Below, in pieces: positions 46,032 to 56,697 of a stretch of DNA of 64,000 nt. The DNA is from Prosapia bicincta (taxonomy: Eukaryota; Arthropoda; Insecta; Hemiptera; Cercopidae): positions 13,848,705 to 13,912,704 of the forward strand of contig JBAIZL010000006.1 of assembly GCA_036971475.1 (NCBI GenBank), read 5' to 3'. The notes beneath the pieces were generated by a model. That model searched no databases. It saw nothing but the letters and a program-made list of their open reading frames with translations, and was not told the DNA's origin. The position numbers were made by a program, and so were the translations under genes. Positions within the stretch are counted from its first letter, which is position 1. Every line of letters begins with the position of its first letter.

Positions 46032-46337
46032 AAATATTATTATATATATATTTGAGGCCTATAGGCTACATTATTGTAATTTTCATTCCTGATTATGGTG
46101 GTACTGTTTACCAACAAAAAGCTTTGAATATATATATATATATATATATATATTTATTTATATATATATATAGTAAAATATTAATATATATATTTGAGGC
46201 CTATAGCCTACATTATTGTAATTTTCATTCCTGATTATGTTGGTACTGTTTACCAACGAAAAGCTTTGAATATAAATTAATAAATATTCTTGTATTTAAA
46301 TAACCTATGTTGTTTTAAATTATTAAACAATAAAACG

Positions 46338-46340
<3 letters not shown>
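46027..46340 (+). mobile_element. Two tandem PLE 3' tails with mutated hammerheads
   Basis: A unit of about 110-145 bp occurs twice in direct order, 46027-46135 and 46171-46275: 'gtaaaatatta', 'tttgaggcctatag.ctacattattgtaattttc', then the hammerhead. Both copies have CTGATTA instead of CTGATGA (G8 lost) with intact stem II. The first also has CAAAA instead of CGAAA, while the second keeps GAAA and AAGCTT. Since both share the G8 change, they come from one duplication. The second continues into the full tail ending aaaacgtatta and (TA)n. Confidence 0.75.

Positions 46341-46387
<47 letters not shown>
46128..46387. repeat. (TA)n arrays
   Basis: Two TA runs (46128-46171 and 46338-46387), one after each PLE tail copy. 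Confidence 0.9.
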
Positions 46388-46389
<2 letters not shown>

Positions 46390-46560
46390 TGATACGTATT
46401 CCGTCACGAATGGAAAAATATGACGAATAGTTATTATCTGGAGTGCATCCGTTAATTCTGCAATGCATAAAATCGCAATTCCAACATTTCGCTAGAATCT
46501 CATATACCATTGACGAGGTGAACCCAACAACAGTTGAGATGAGGTTTCATAAGCGATAAA
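46388..46560 (-). mobile_element. PLE-type tail, second subfamily, copy 2
   Basis: Counterpart of 25975-26185, also bordering (TA)n. The minus strand keeps TAGCGAAATGTTGG in place of the CTAGCGAAACGTCGG of copy 1; stem II is weakened. Confidence 0.5.
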
Positions 46561-47014
46561 ATTTGGTTTTCATAATTATTATGTTCTACTGTTTGGATTT
46601 AAGGAATTTATCCATCAAGTATTTTATTTAAAAAATAAGGTAACCCGCTTTATTTATAATAATTGTACATCTTTGTAAAAAAAACTTATAAATTTATAGT
46701 CACTTCACTACTAAACTGTTCGGCTCCTTTACGGTATTTCCAAAACTTTTATGATTAAAAAACATTTTGAAAAATATCAAGCCTTATATTAAAATTTTCA
46801 TAACCAATTTCAACTTCTATTTTTATAAAGATTAGGAAGTTGTTGAAGGAATCTTTTTAACTTTAAAGCTTACAACAGGTGTTCTACTACATTTTTTATA
46901 AAGTTTGTAGGGTTTGCATGCGCTTCTTCATGATAACGCCTGCAAATCATTAGTTACAAGTACAGTAATTCAGTATAAAACTAAATATAAGAATATATAG
47001 GCCTCCTAGTTACA

Positions 47015-47160
47015 AAATAAAATCTTTTATTTTACTAAAGATTACTTAAAGTACTTTTCGATTACATGGTAATCATCTTCCGAAGTACAATATAGTAATT
47101 TTAAAGATGATCACCATGTAATCTAAATGTACATAAAGTAATTTAGTAAAATAAAAGAAG
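47015..47160. mobile_element. Palindromic element with hammerhead-like arms
   Basis: Inverted arms (47018-47078 and 47100-47158). On the left arm (minus) GATTAC/GTAATC is followed by GAAA and the palindrome AAGTACTT; on the right arm (plus) CACC/TGTAATC, TAAATGTACATA. The first boxes read GGAAGAT and AAAGAT, not CTGATGA. No ORF. Confidence 0.45.
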
Positions 47161-47209
47161 TAATAAATACAGATGAAATTAAAACTACGCTTTGTACATA
47201 TGTAATGAT

Positions 47210-47300
47210 ATTAATATTAATAATAATAATAAACAATAAATATCATATTATTAATAATAACAATATTAGTAATAATTATATAATAATAATAATGACGATG

Positions 47301-47335
<35 letters not shown>

Positions 47336-47340
47336 TTTGT
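47210..47340. repeat. (AAT)n-rich microsatellite
   Basis: Imperfect AAT repeats, purest at 47300-47333. Confidence 0.9.
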
Positions 47341-47850
47341 TTTATTTATTTATTTTTTTTTTAGGTTGAAATGCATTGACGCACCATTTTGTCTGCCCTG
47401 ACAGACCTGGTGTTTGGGACTCCTGGCGAATACCCACTAAACCTTTCCTCCTTTCCGGCCTTTTGTAGATCTGACCAGGGTATCACTGTATTAGCATTCT
47501 TCCTGGTCAGAAGGCCCTTTATTAACCCCAGTGTTTTCTGTTTCTAAAACTGAATGTATTTGGCCTGGTCACTGATCTTGACCTCGACCATCTTCTTGTC
47601 TCATTTTACTCCGCAGTATGCTCTCGATATATGTCGCTATCTCTATCCAGTTGGATGCGCTCCACAGCATCTTGCCCACAATGTTGTCCGGGTCTATTGG
47701 CCCGACGTTGCTTTCCAGCGCTGCTCTCTCCGATTGCCATCTTTTGCACACAAAGAAGGTGTGTTCGGGGTTATCGGGTGACCCTTCACAACAATGGGAG
47801 CAATTTGGATTATTTACCTTTCCCATTATAACTAATAATAATAATAACAA
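47340..47850 (-). pseudogene. R1-like LINE 3' end relic, copy 1
   Basis: The minus-strand frame 47850-47569 encodes CSHCCEGSPDNPEHTFFVCKRW followed by ER and IGPIDPDNIVGKML, the C-terminal CCHC motif and tail of R1-clade ORF2. The CCHC spacing (C..C, H, C) can be seen directly. About 200 bp of 3' UTR follow to a T-rich tract at 47345-47363, the poly(A) tail on the other strand. The rest of ORF2 is missing upstream, where AAT repeats begin. Related relics lie at 49863 and 53515. Confidence 0.8.
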
Positions 47851-47935
47851 CAGAAATAATAGTATTAATAATAAGTGTTACAAATATTTTGCAACTGTTA
47901 CCTAATAAAATCCAATAACTAACGTCAATAACGTA

Positions 47936-48583
47936 AGTAATATAAGTGAATATATAAGAGTATACACATGAAGTGAATGTTTACAGATGAGTAATATAAG
48001 TGAATATATAAGAGTATACACATGAAGTGAATGGTTACAGATGAGTAATATAAGTGAATATATAAGAGCATACACATGAAGTGAATGTTTACAGATGAGT
48101 AATTTAAGTGAATATATAAGAGTATACACATGAAGTGAATGTTTACAGATGAGTAATATAAGTGAATATATAAGAGTATACACATGAAGTCAATGTTTAC
48201 AGATGAGTAATATAAGTGAATATATAAGAGCATGCACATGAAGTGAATGTTTACAGATGAGTAATATAAGTGAATATAAAAGAGCATGCACATGAAGTGA
48301 ATGTTTACAGATGAGTAATATAAGTGAATATATAAGAGCATGCACATGAAGTGAATGTTTACAGATGAGTAATATAAGTAATATATAAGAGCATGCACAT
48401 TAAGTGAATGTTTACAGATTAGTAATATAAGTGAATATATAAGAGTATACACATGAAGTCAATGTTTACAGATGAGTAATATAAGTGAATATATAAGAGT
48501 ATACACATGAAGTGAATGTTTACAGATGAGTAATATAAGTGAATATATAAGAGTATACACATGAAGTGAATGATTACAGATGA
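47936..48583. repeat. Satellite, twelve units of 54 bp
   Basis: The unit starts AGTAATATAAGTGAATATAT and repeats every 54 bp; one unit lacks a G and is 53 bp. Units differ at only a few sites (agtatac/agcatac/agcatgc). As 54 is a multiple of three, long ORFs run through the minus strand (47902-48183, 47925-48452), but these are a product of the period. Confidence 0.95.
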
Positions 48584-48654
48584 GTAATAAATGCAAATGA
48601 AATAGAAATTATGCTTTATTGTTTACAAGCATTAAAATAAATAAAAGTCCTTGA

Positions 48655-48815
48655 TACAAAGCAGCTCTACGATCATGTCGATTTATCACCATCATTCCCT
48701 CCAAATATCAAACGTAAATTATCATCCATTGTCCCTCTTTGTCATTCTTCTCATTTATTGTAGATGCAAAACCATCAGTTGTTGACGTCATTACTCTCGT
48801 TAGCACCATTACACA
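48655..48815. repeat. Dispersed repeat A, copy 2
   Basis: Counterpart of 4672-4812, same orientation, directly after the 54-bp satellite. Confidence 0.6.
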
Positions 48816-49439
48816 TTTTAGAAAACCAATATTTTTATTTTATTGTTAAATAATAATTGAATAATAACAATGATATAGTAATATCAAATAAAAAGAAGTT
48901 ATATTATTAGAATGTAGTAAGTTTGGTTAGTATTGGCTGAATAATAATTTATTGCCTTGCAAATATGTTGATATCGTTTTACTAAGGTGCGCTAATAAAT
49001 TACGTTTTCTATGATGTAATATTGCAATTCAAATTTTTTAATAAATCACAGACTATTAGTTAATTAAAAACAAACAACTTTAGGTTCAAGTTTTCTTAAT
49101 ATTTAGGTACCATCGTGAAAACGTTCACTCTAAATAATGTAAATGATGTAGTTATTTTTTCTACACTTTTTAACATAATTTTATACAGATATCGTTATTA
49201 GTATTGATAACAAGTAAACAAAATTAATTTTGTCACGGAAATTTCTAAATATTGGCAAAAAGAAATATTCAAGATAACGAAAAAGCAATTTTCTAAATCA
49301 CTTAACTCTATGTATCTTAGGTATATTGAAATCTATTTCTATGTTCCTGTTGTTATTTTTAGTAACTTGGAAGGGAAGAACAGAAAATATTATATTACTT
49401 GTTCAAAAAACACAACCTATGGTTTTGTCATGCAAAGTA

Positions 49440-49780
49440 CCTAATCATGTCTAACTAAAGGTTACATTTGTGACGTCAATGTTTCGCATTAATTAACAGC
49501 GTGACCTCTGCGCTGCACCTCAGCTGTAGATTTACCTTCGTAGAGCGTACATATTACACTAAACTAACTAAACCTCATGCATTATGTAATGTCTCTGGTA
49601 GAGATAACATGGTTTATTTATAAGTGTCCATTCTGGTCTCCTAACCAAATATTTTTTCTATATCTTCTGGATGGGAAAATGATTAATCTCGACTTGTATC
49701 ATAATGTTATTCGTTGCATTTTATTAAATAACAATTGCCACGGATTTATTAGACCTAATATCAATATTATTTTAATTATA
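49440..49780. repeat. Dispersed repeat B, copy 2
   Basis: Counterpart of 11241-11600, same orientation. The 84-codon ORF overlapping it (49577-49831) is not kept in copy 1 and is not regarded as coding. Confidence 0.7.
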
Positions 49781-49862
49781 ATTAATAATAATGCTAATAT
49801 AATGTTTAATTATCGTTTAATGATAATATGAATAATATTAATAATAGTTAATTATATTGATT

Positions 49863-50172
49863 AGACCCCTATAACATTGTGGGCACGATGAATAGTATTG
49901 CATCCAACTGGAGAGAGGTAGCGCCATACATCAAGAAAATACTGCTGGCTGCAATGAAACAGGCGGAAGGTGGAGGTCAAGCACTGTGACTCAATGCAGA
50001 TCAAACAAGATCAGTTTTAGAAATAAAAACTCCTGTGGTTAATTAAGGACCTTCTTACCAAGAAAAATGCTAAAGCAGTGATACCTTGTTTGGATCTACA
50101 AAGGGCCGGACTGGAGGAAGGGTTTAGTGGGTAATAGGCAGAACAAGAAATTCCACAACAAAAAAAAAGGAA
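49863..50172 (+). pseudogene. R1-like LINE 3' end relic, copy 2
   Basis: The plus strand reads DPYNIVGTMNSIASNWREVAPYIKKIL, the tail of an R1-clade ORF2 (compare PDNIVGKMLWSASNWIEIATYIESIL in copy 1 on the other strand). The stop is at 49987-49989. The 3' UTR is similar to copy 1 ('ctacaaagggccgga.tggaggaagggttta') and ends in a run of A at 50160-50169. Confidence 0.75.
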
Positions 50173-50652
50173 AAACTATTAGCATTGATTTCCTATAGTA
50201 ATATAATAGTGATTATTATTATTATTCTTATGTTGCAGAAACCTATTACAAGTTAGAATTTGTTTCCTATCTATAAACCTATTTTTTCTATGATTACTTT
50301 AAATTTAAATAAAATTATGTTTTCAGTTCATCTGTGGTGATAAATGTTTACTACATTTTTCAATTCCTTCTATAAGCTCACACTTTCCTTGTACAGATTT
50401 TCAATCGTTATTCAAATACTTTTTACTCATTATCTCAAGTTCAAATACAATTTTAAAAGTCGCAGTGGATGACAGTTGATGGTAATACAGTTTTTTTTTT
50501 AAATAGTAATTGATTATTTAAATTAAAAGTAATAATTTTAATTTTGTATGTAAGAAAAACGTTTTACAAAAGGTTCAAGTACGCAATAATACAATGAAAA
50601 TTTGGAAAGAACGCCAATACCACAAAAATAATAACAAATAACATATAAAACA

Positions 50653-50872
50653 GGTTACTTAAGATTAAACCCTTATGTACATTTCGATGACCATGTCTTC
50701 ATCATCAGCGTGTCTTATTACAATCGAGCAAACAAGAAGTTAAAAACTAGAGCCAACACTCTAGTTTGCAACTTCTTATTTACTAGATTGTAATTTTTTC
50801 AATAAGACTCTCTGATGCTGATGACATGGTCATCAAAATGTACATAAGGGTTGAATCTTAAGTAACTTGTTT
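50653..50872. mobile_element. Palindromic element with two opposed hammerhead motifs
   Basis: A near-perfect palindrome of about 220 bp with its apex near 50752. Left arm, minus strand: CTGATGA (50702-50708) intact, stem II GAAGAC/GTCATC with loop ATG, GAAA, helix III palindrome ATGTACAT, then A before the predicted cleavage site. Right arm, plus strand: CTGATGC, GATGAC/GTCATC, AAAA, ATGTACAT, with ACTCT/AGGGT as stem I. Each arm keeps parts the other has lost. No ORF. It is the best preserved of the palindromic elements. Confidence 0.6.
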
Positions 50873-51004
50873 TATTTGTTATTTTTGATTAATTTTGTTG
50901 TATTGGGGTTCTTTCTAATATTTCCGTTGTAATATATTGTACCACTATGCTCTTGTTATTGTTTAAAGAATGCAATATACTTATTTCGCCCATTTGGCGT
51001 CAAA

Positions 51005-51200
51005 TAAGGGTTAACATATGACTTTATAATACAGCTGATTTTATGTTATAGGTTATTAGGTAGAACAGCTGTCTTAACGCATAGGTAATGTTACTTTATT
51101 TATAATTATTGTAAATAATCAATAAGAAGCAACTAAAATAAAACTGGTTTTCTTTGACTTAAGTAGGAGTTGACTTTAATAATGTCTCTTTAGATTACTG
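51005..51200. repeat. Dispersed repeat D, copy 3
   Basis: The best preserved copy: 'acatatgactttataatacagctgattttatgtta', 'gaacagctgtcttaacgcatag', then 'gacttaagtaggagttgacttta'. Confidence 0.6.
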
Positions 51201-51204
51201 CCTA

Positions 51205-52400
51205 TTAGCCATAACTTTAAAAGTCAAATGTATTTTATCTATTTTCAGCTTGCAAATTTACACTTTTACCAAACAATACTTACTTGTGTTCATGACATGT
51301 ATACTCTATGTAATGTATGACTTATATCTTCATATATCATTTTTATTTCAATTTGGAATATATTTTACAAATTTGAATTTATATTATGATTTAAATGAAA
51401 AATTTAGTTTTAGCAACACGTTTTTTACGTTCACTTATGAGCTACGTATGATAAATAACTGGCTATAACATTTATATTGCCAATCAAGAAACGGGTTGTA
51501 TTAAACCGTTTTTGAGAAGATATGGCCCACAGTGACAGAAGAATTAGTGTCACACCCTCAATAATCTAAACTGATTCTACGCACTTGCAGTAAATAACGG
51601 GAAAGGTGTACTCTATACTTAAAGTTATTTTTAAGGCAGTAAATAAATTATTGTAAAGAGAAAAATCCTACTGTTTCTCAAAAAATAGAGCACTGTAATG
51701 CCAGTAATTAATAAATATTTCAAACAAAATAAATTGCAATATTTGTATATTAAGGTAAAAGAAACATTTATGCCTATACTTTAAAATTCAGACAAAAATT
51801 GATAAATTTATAATATTGATACATCATTATCAATTGATATTCTAACAAAGCATAACTTTTCGGTAACGACGTAGAAAAAAGTAACCTTCGAAACTATTAG
51901 GAGCTTGTGATACCAAAATACATTAGTGCTTCTATCTTAAAATGAAAGAGATTAACTATTGAGTATAATTTGTTTTTTAATTAGGAAAAGTTATTTCAAG
52001 CATAGGTTGGAAAAAAATTTGAAATAAATAATAATATTAATCTTTCTCACTAAACAAACTCCAGTAAAAGTTTTTAATTAAGAGACTTCAATGAAACGTC
52101 CCTTTGCTTTTAAGTAAATACATTATTTTCCATAATTTCAGATTGATATTTTGAATTCATTAGTTTATAATTGCTATTTTAGTAAATTATTTTCTAATTG
52201 GTATTCTCATTTAAAATGCTAAAATATTTCTCCTATTGCTGACAATTACATTCATTTTCCTCCAGTCAAAATATCAATTCCTTTTTACAATTTTGTATTT
52301 TTACTACAAAAAATTTAGTTGTATAATATATGGTTTAATTATGGAATAGTTACTTCAGATCACATTAGTTCTATTTAATTACACGGCTATGTCGTGAATA
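51205..52400. other. Non-coding region
   Basis: AT-rich, no recognised feature. Confidence 0.5.
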
Positions 52401-52600
52401 CGTCGTTTATTGCACGTCGCAGCCTGCTCGTAAAACGTGTTTCAGCGGAACCATTCGGAACTCGAAGTGTCAGCGTTTTGCCTCTGTCTGGCATTTTGTC
52501 AATCCGAAGCCAATCAGGTTGTTAAACTCAAGTCAGTCAATAGTTTCAAGTTACATTACTGCAGTAAATCCTGTAGAATATCTAACAACGAAATGGTTTT
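52400..52600. repeat. Dispersed repeat C, copy 2
   Basis: Counterpart of 12195-12350, same orientation. A 73-codon ORF through it (52437-52658) is not kept in copy 1. Confidence 0.7.
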
Positions 52601-52653
52601 CACTTTAAGCATCATTTATTTCAAAAGGTTGTATCTTTCTTACTACATGAATA

Positions 52654-52656
<3 letters not shown>

Positions 52657-52728
<72 letters not shown>
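52657..52728. repeat. (TA)n microsatellite
   Basis: A pure TA run. Confidence 0.95.
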
Positions 52729-52730
<2 letters not shown>

Positions 52731-52894
52731 TATATATGTTTGTAAATACTTTACCAAATGGTTCTAATAATAGTACACTAGCTATATACTTCTTATACAT
52801 ACTTCTAGGTTCATGTTAAATCAAAATAGACAGTTTCCCTTGTGTTAGACTTCTGAGATATAGTAACAAATCATATGTTTTATATGACTTAATC

Positions 52895-53028
<134 letters not shown>

Positions 53029-53514
53029 ATCAAATCATGTTTTATGAAATCAGATGTTTTCAATTATTTTAAGCCAAATTGGTGAATTAAACATATTGCT
53101 TTCCTTGCCTCCTTTTTGAAAGGTTTGAATTCATATTTGAAAAAAATAACAATTTTCAACTACTAAGACTTTAAAAATTGTTTTTGAACTTGAGAGGATG
53201 AATAGAAAGTATTTTATTAACGATTGAAAATTTGTACAAGTAGAATGTGAACTGATAGAAGCAATTGAATATTATAGTACGATGAGAAAAAAAGGTTAAA
53301 CGCCACAGATACACGCAGAGAATAATATTGCTTTAATTAAAGTAATCATAGAGAATACATAGGTTTATAGATAAGAACAAAAATTCAACCTTGTAATAAA
53401 CATAATACTGTTATTAATAATAATACTATTAAAAATTATTATAAGAACAATATTAATAGTAATTTTTTCCTGAGAAAAATATTTACATTTAGGCAACATC
53501 ATGTCTCTCCAGGA

Positions 53515-53880
53515 AGACGTGGTATGAAAATCCTTTTGAATACCCACTAAACCCTTCCTCCTTTTTGGCCCTTTGTATACCTGTCCAGGGTATCCCTGTA
53601 TATCATTCTTCCTGCTAAGAAGGTCCTTGGTTAACTGATCTTCTTTGGCCTGGTTTGTAGCATAGAGTCACAAGGCTTGACCTCGACTCTTTAATTTTAG
53701 TCCGCAGGATGTTCTCGATATGTGTAACTATCTCTATCCAGTTGGATGCACTATGCAGCATCTTGCCCACAATAATGTCCGAGTCTATTGACCCGACGTT
53801 CCTTTCCATCGTTGACCTCTCCACTTGCCCACTTCAGTACACACAAAATGTATGTTTGGGGTGATTGGGTAATCCGGTGC
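53515..53880 (-). pseudogene. R1-like LINE 3' end relic, copy 3
   Basis: The minus strand reads ERNVGSIDSDIIVGKMLHSASNWIEIVTHIENIL, the same ORF2 tail as copies 1 and 2. The sequence farther down (53540-53640) matches the 3' UTR of copy 1 ('tacccactaaacc.ttcctcctttt.ggcc'). Both ends are ragged, and an AAT-rich stretch lies beyond the 3' side, as with copy 1. Confidence 0.75.
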
Positions 53881-53884
53881 CAAA

Positions 53885-54600
53885 ATAAAATAATATTCCT
53901 TGAATAATAATAAAAGTGTTTCTTTGAACCTTTCTACAAAGAATAAATCACATCAAATTTTCATGTAACATTGATTTCATTTATAAGTCTGAACTTCCTT
54001 GAATAATTTTTTTTGAATATTCTAAATAGATTTTTTTTTTTAAGACACCATCATTTAAATATTGACGCAGCGTAGGTATTAGAAACAGATAACACCATTT
54101 AAACCGTCAATCAATATTAATGTACTCTACTAGCCGTCTTGCTATATTCTAACTTATATTTATATATCGTGGTCTACGTTGTATGGGTGAGTTCTATCTT
54201 GTACAGTTCATAACATGATGTTAGATTTACGTTTAATTTTTTTTTTTTTTTAATGTAGTGGATTTTAATGTAGCTTTAATGACCTTATGTAATACCCCGT
54301 TACTACGTGGGCTTGACTTAATCACGAATTTCAGGTCTATTTAATATTCACTGCATTGTTATAGTCGTTGTTTATAATATAATTACAAAGTATCCGGCAA
54401 TGGTAAATATGTAATAAATTGTAAAAATTGAGGTTTTCCAATTAGAGAAGCTGATACTTTCTATTGAGGGTAAGGTTAACAAAATCTGTTTGGTATAAAG
54501 TGAGACTTCGTTGAGACGAAAGACATAGCTTTCGTTCATAAACTTAACTATGTTATATGGTAAAACCAAATTCTATTGACCAAAATTGTTAAAACCTCTA
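53885..54600. other. Non-coding region
   Basis: AT-rich, no recognised feature. Confidence 0.45.
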
Positions 54601-54665
54601 TTTAACCTAAATACTTTGTTACTCCACTATGCTGAATGTATTTGTAATTACCGCATGAGTGTAGA

Positions 54666-54712
54666 TCTACCACTGATGAAGGCCATATGATGGCCGAAAA
54701 CATTTTATGATT
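54666..54712 (+). ncRNA. Hammerhead ribozyme, intact core boxes
   Basis: CTGATGA (54673-54679), a perfect six-pair stem II GGCCAT/ATGGCC (54681-54686 and 54690-54695) with loop ATG, GAAA (54696-54699), helix III AACATT (one mismatch in its palindrome) and T before the predicted cleavage site. One A stands between the first box and stem II. Stem I is poor: only one clear pair next to the core. No PLE coding remnant lies beside it. Confidence 0.6.
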
Positions 54713-55439
54713 GATAAATGTGTAGTATTATACAATTTCTACAGTGTGTATTTGTTGTATCTCAACCTGAGCTTTAACTTCAAATACAACACACGTGCGA
54801 AACACTGTTTGGCCTTCGAGACCAAGTTATATCGTGTTACACCAAATGCAATGTCTTCATTTGTATAATTGTAACTCTTTATCTATATTTAAATTAGCTT
54901 GACATTTTTTATTATGATGTGAATTAGCTGAATTTTATTTTAGCGCAAATTGAAGCTATGTTTACGTGTGCTGTTGTATTGAGGTTGTGTTTAATTTTTT
55001 TTAACTCGAACCACTATTTAAGGTATGCTGTATATTAAACCCCTATTTTGCCTGTAATGCAATTTTGACTAATGTATGTGGCAAGGATAAAGTCTGAGTT
55101 TAGTAGGTCTGTGTTGAATATGATTAAAGGTTTATTTCGTTTTATATACTGAAACTTCTTCAGCTAGTTTGATATCCATTATTTCAATGCGTTATTTAGG
55201 GACGCCCTCTTCTCCTACCACCCAGTATATATGTATCAATCATAATTTTCTTAATTTTTTAAAGAGAAAATCTATATTCTACTAATCGTCAAGTCCGTAA
55301 CCTTTTTCTTTGTAATTTCTGTGTTAAAAAAGTTTGTTACCATCATTTATGCAACCGTATTCCCTATACAAAAAGCGTTTATTTTTATTTACGGTATAAG
55401 CCTGAAATTCCAAACAACTTTTATAATTGTAAACAATAA

Positions 55440-55650
55440 ATAAATTAATATTTAATACACACAGCCTCTAACTACAAATATTTTTATTCTAATATCGTGT
55501 ACATTTCTGTTACAAAGCAACCATCCTCAGAGGCATGACAGTACGTACTGTATGTGTTGTCCTATGTCTGAGAATGGTTACTTTGTATCAGAAATGTACA
55601 TAAGAGTAGAATACAAATATTAGGGGTTAGAGGTTGTGTGTATTATTTGT
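55440..55650. mobile_element. Palindromic element with hammerhead-like arms
   Basis: Inverted arms start and end with 'taatacacacag.ctctaac' and its complement, around the apex 'acagtacgtactgt' near 55545. The right arm (plus) reads CTGAGAA, GGTTAC/GTATC, GAAA and the palindrome ATGTACAT; the left arm (minus) is a decayed mirror. No ORF. Confidence 0.5.
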
Positions 55651-55659
55651 TATATTAAA

Positions 55660-56690
55660 ACACAGGAAGTTATTTCAAGTAGTTGGTAATAGTTATACTA
55701 CTGAAAATATAATAATATAATATAATAATACTATTAATATAATAGCTAATAATATTATTTACCACAAGGTATTTATTATTATAAACATTAATTCTAAACA
55801 TGACATAATACGATTAATATAAACTTTCAATCATGATTTCTGAGTAAAATAAAATTAATCTGTGAAATTCACTTTTGTACCTGCTGAAACCTATTACCTA
55901 CTCACTTGGTTTAACTGTACTTTTTAAATGTATCACAGATAAGAACAGATTGAGCATACTAGCTTTGCACTATGTTTCTATTGCGAAATTATTAAAGAAT
56001 TATAGTTTTCAAGATAAAACAAGGGAGTGGAATTTGTAAGGAAAATAAAATAATGAAAAGACAGAACGTAGCTTTTTGTTTCGAGTTTGCGAGAACATTT
56101 ATTTTTAAAGTAAAAATATAAAAGGACAGATAAAAACGAAACCAGCACGCGGCTTGATACGAGTGACGCGTTTACGGCCTGATACACCAGGATTATAACT
56201 TACCCTCTTATCGTATTTCAACACTTTTAAAATATGCCTTGCCTCAGTTTCGCGGCTTTATTTATTCGAAAGTTTATACCTTTATAAAACATTTTATTAA
56301 AGGCGTTGTTAATTTAAATGCATTCTATAAGACATAGTAAGTACTAGAAAAAATTAAAAGTTAGATGGAACTTTGCTTTACCAATAAGTAAAAAGTAACA
56401 ATAATAAATTAATAAAACTCCTTACATAAGGGAGAAAAAAGGGAGTTATTATTTATTTCTAAAGAAAATATTTTATTTCAATATTTAAAATGATTTTATT
56501 TTGTAGTATATACGTAGCTTTAATTTACCATTACATTAGGCTAATTTTTCAAGATGGAGACTGACACTTCTTCGCCAAAAGTAAAGTAAAATACAAATTT
56601 TAACTTCAAGGATATTATTCTTAAATATTAGATAAACATTTTAAAACAACGAATTTCTGTTTAAACTTCAGTGTGAAAATATTTTGTTTC
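55660..56690. other. Non-coding region
   Basis: AT-rich, no recognised feature. Confidence 0.45.
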
Positions 56691-56697
56691 AGCGATG

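Noticed and set aside
47902..48452. ORFs of 93 and 175 codons on the minus strand
   Set aside because: They run through the 54-bp satellite, whose period is a multiple of three; no independent coding signal.
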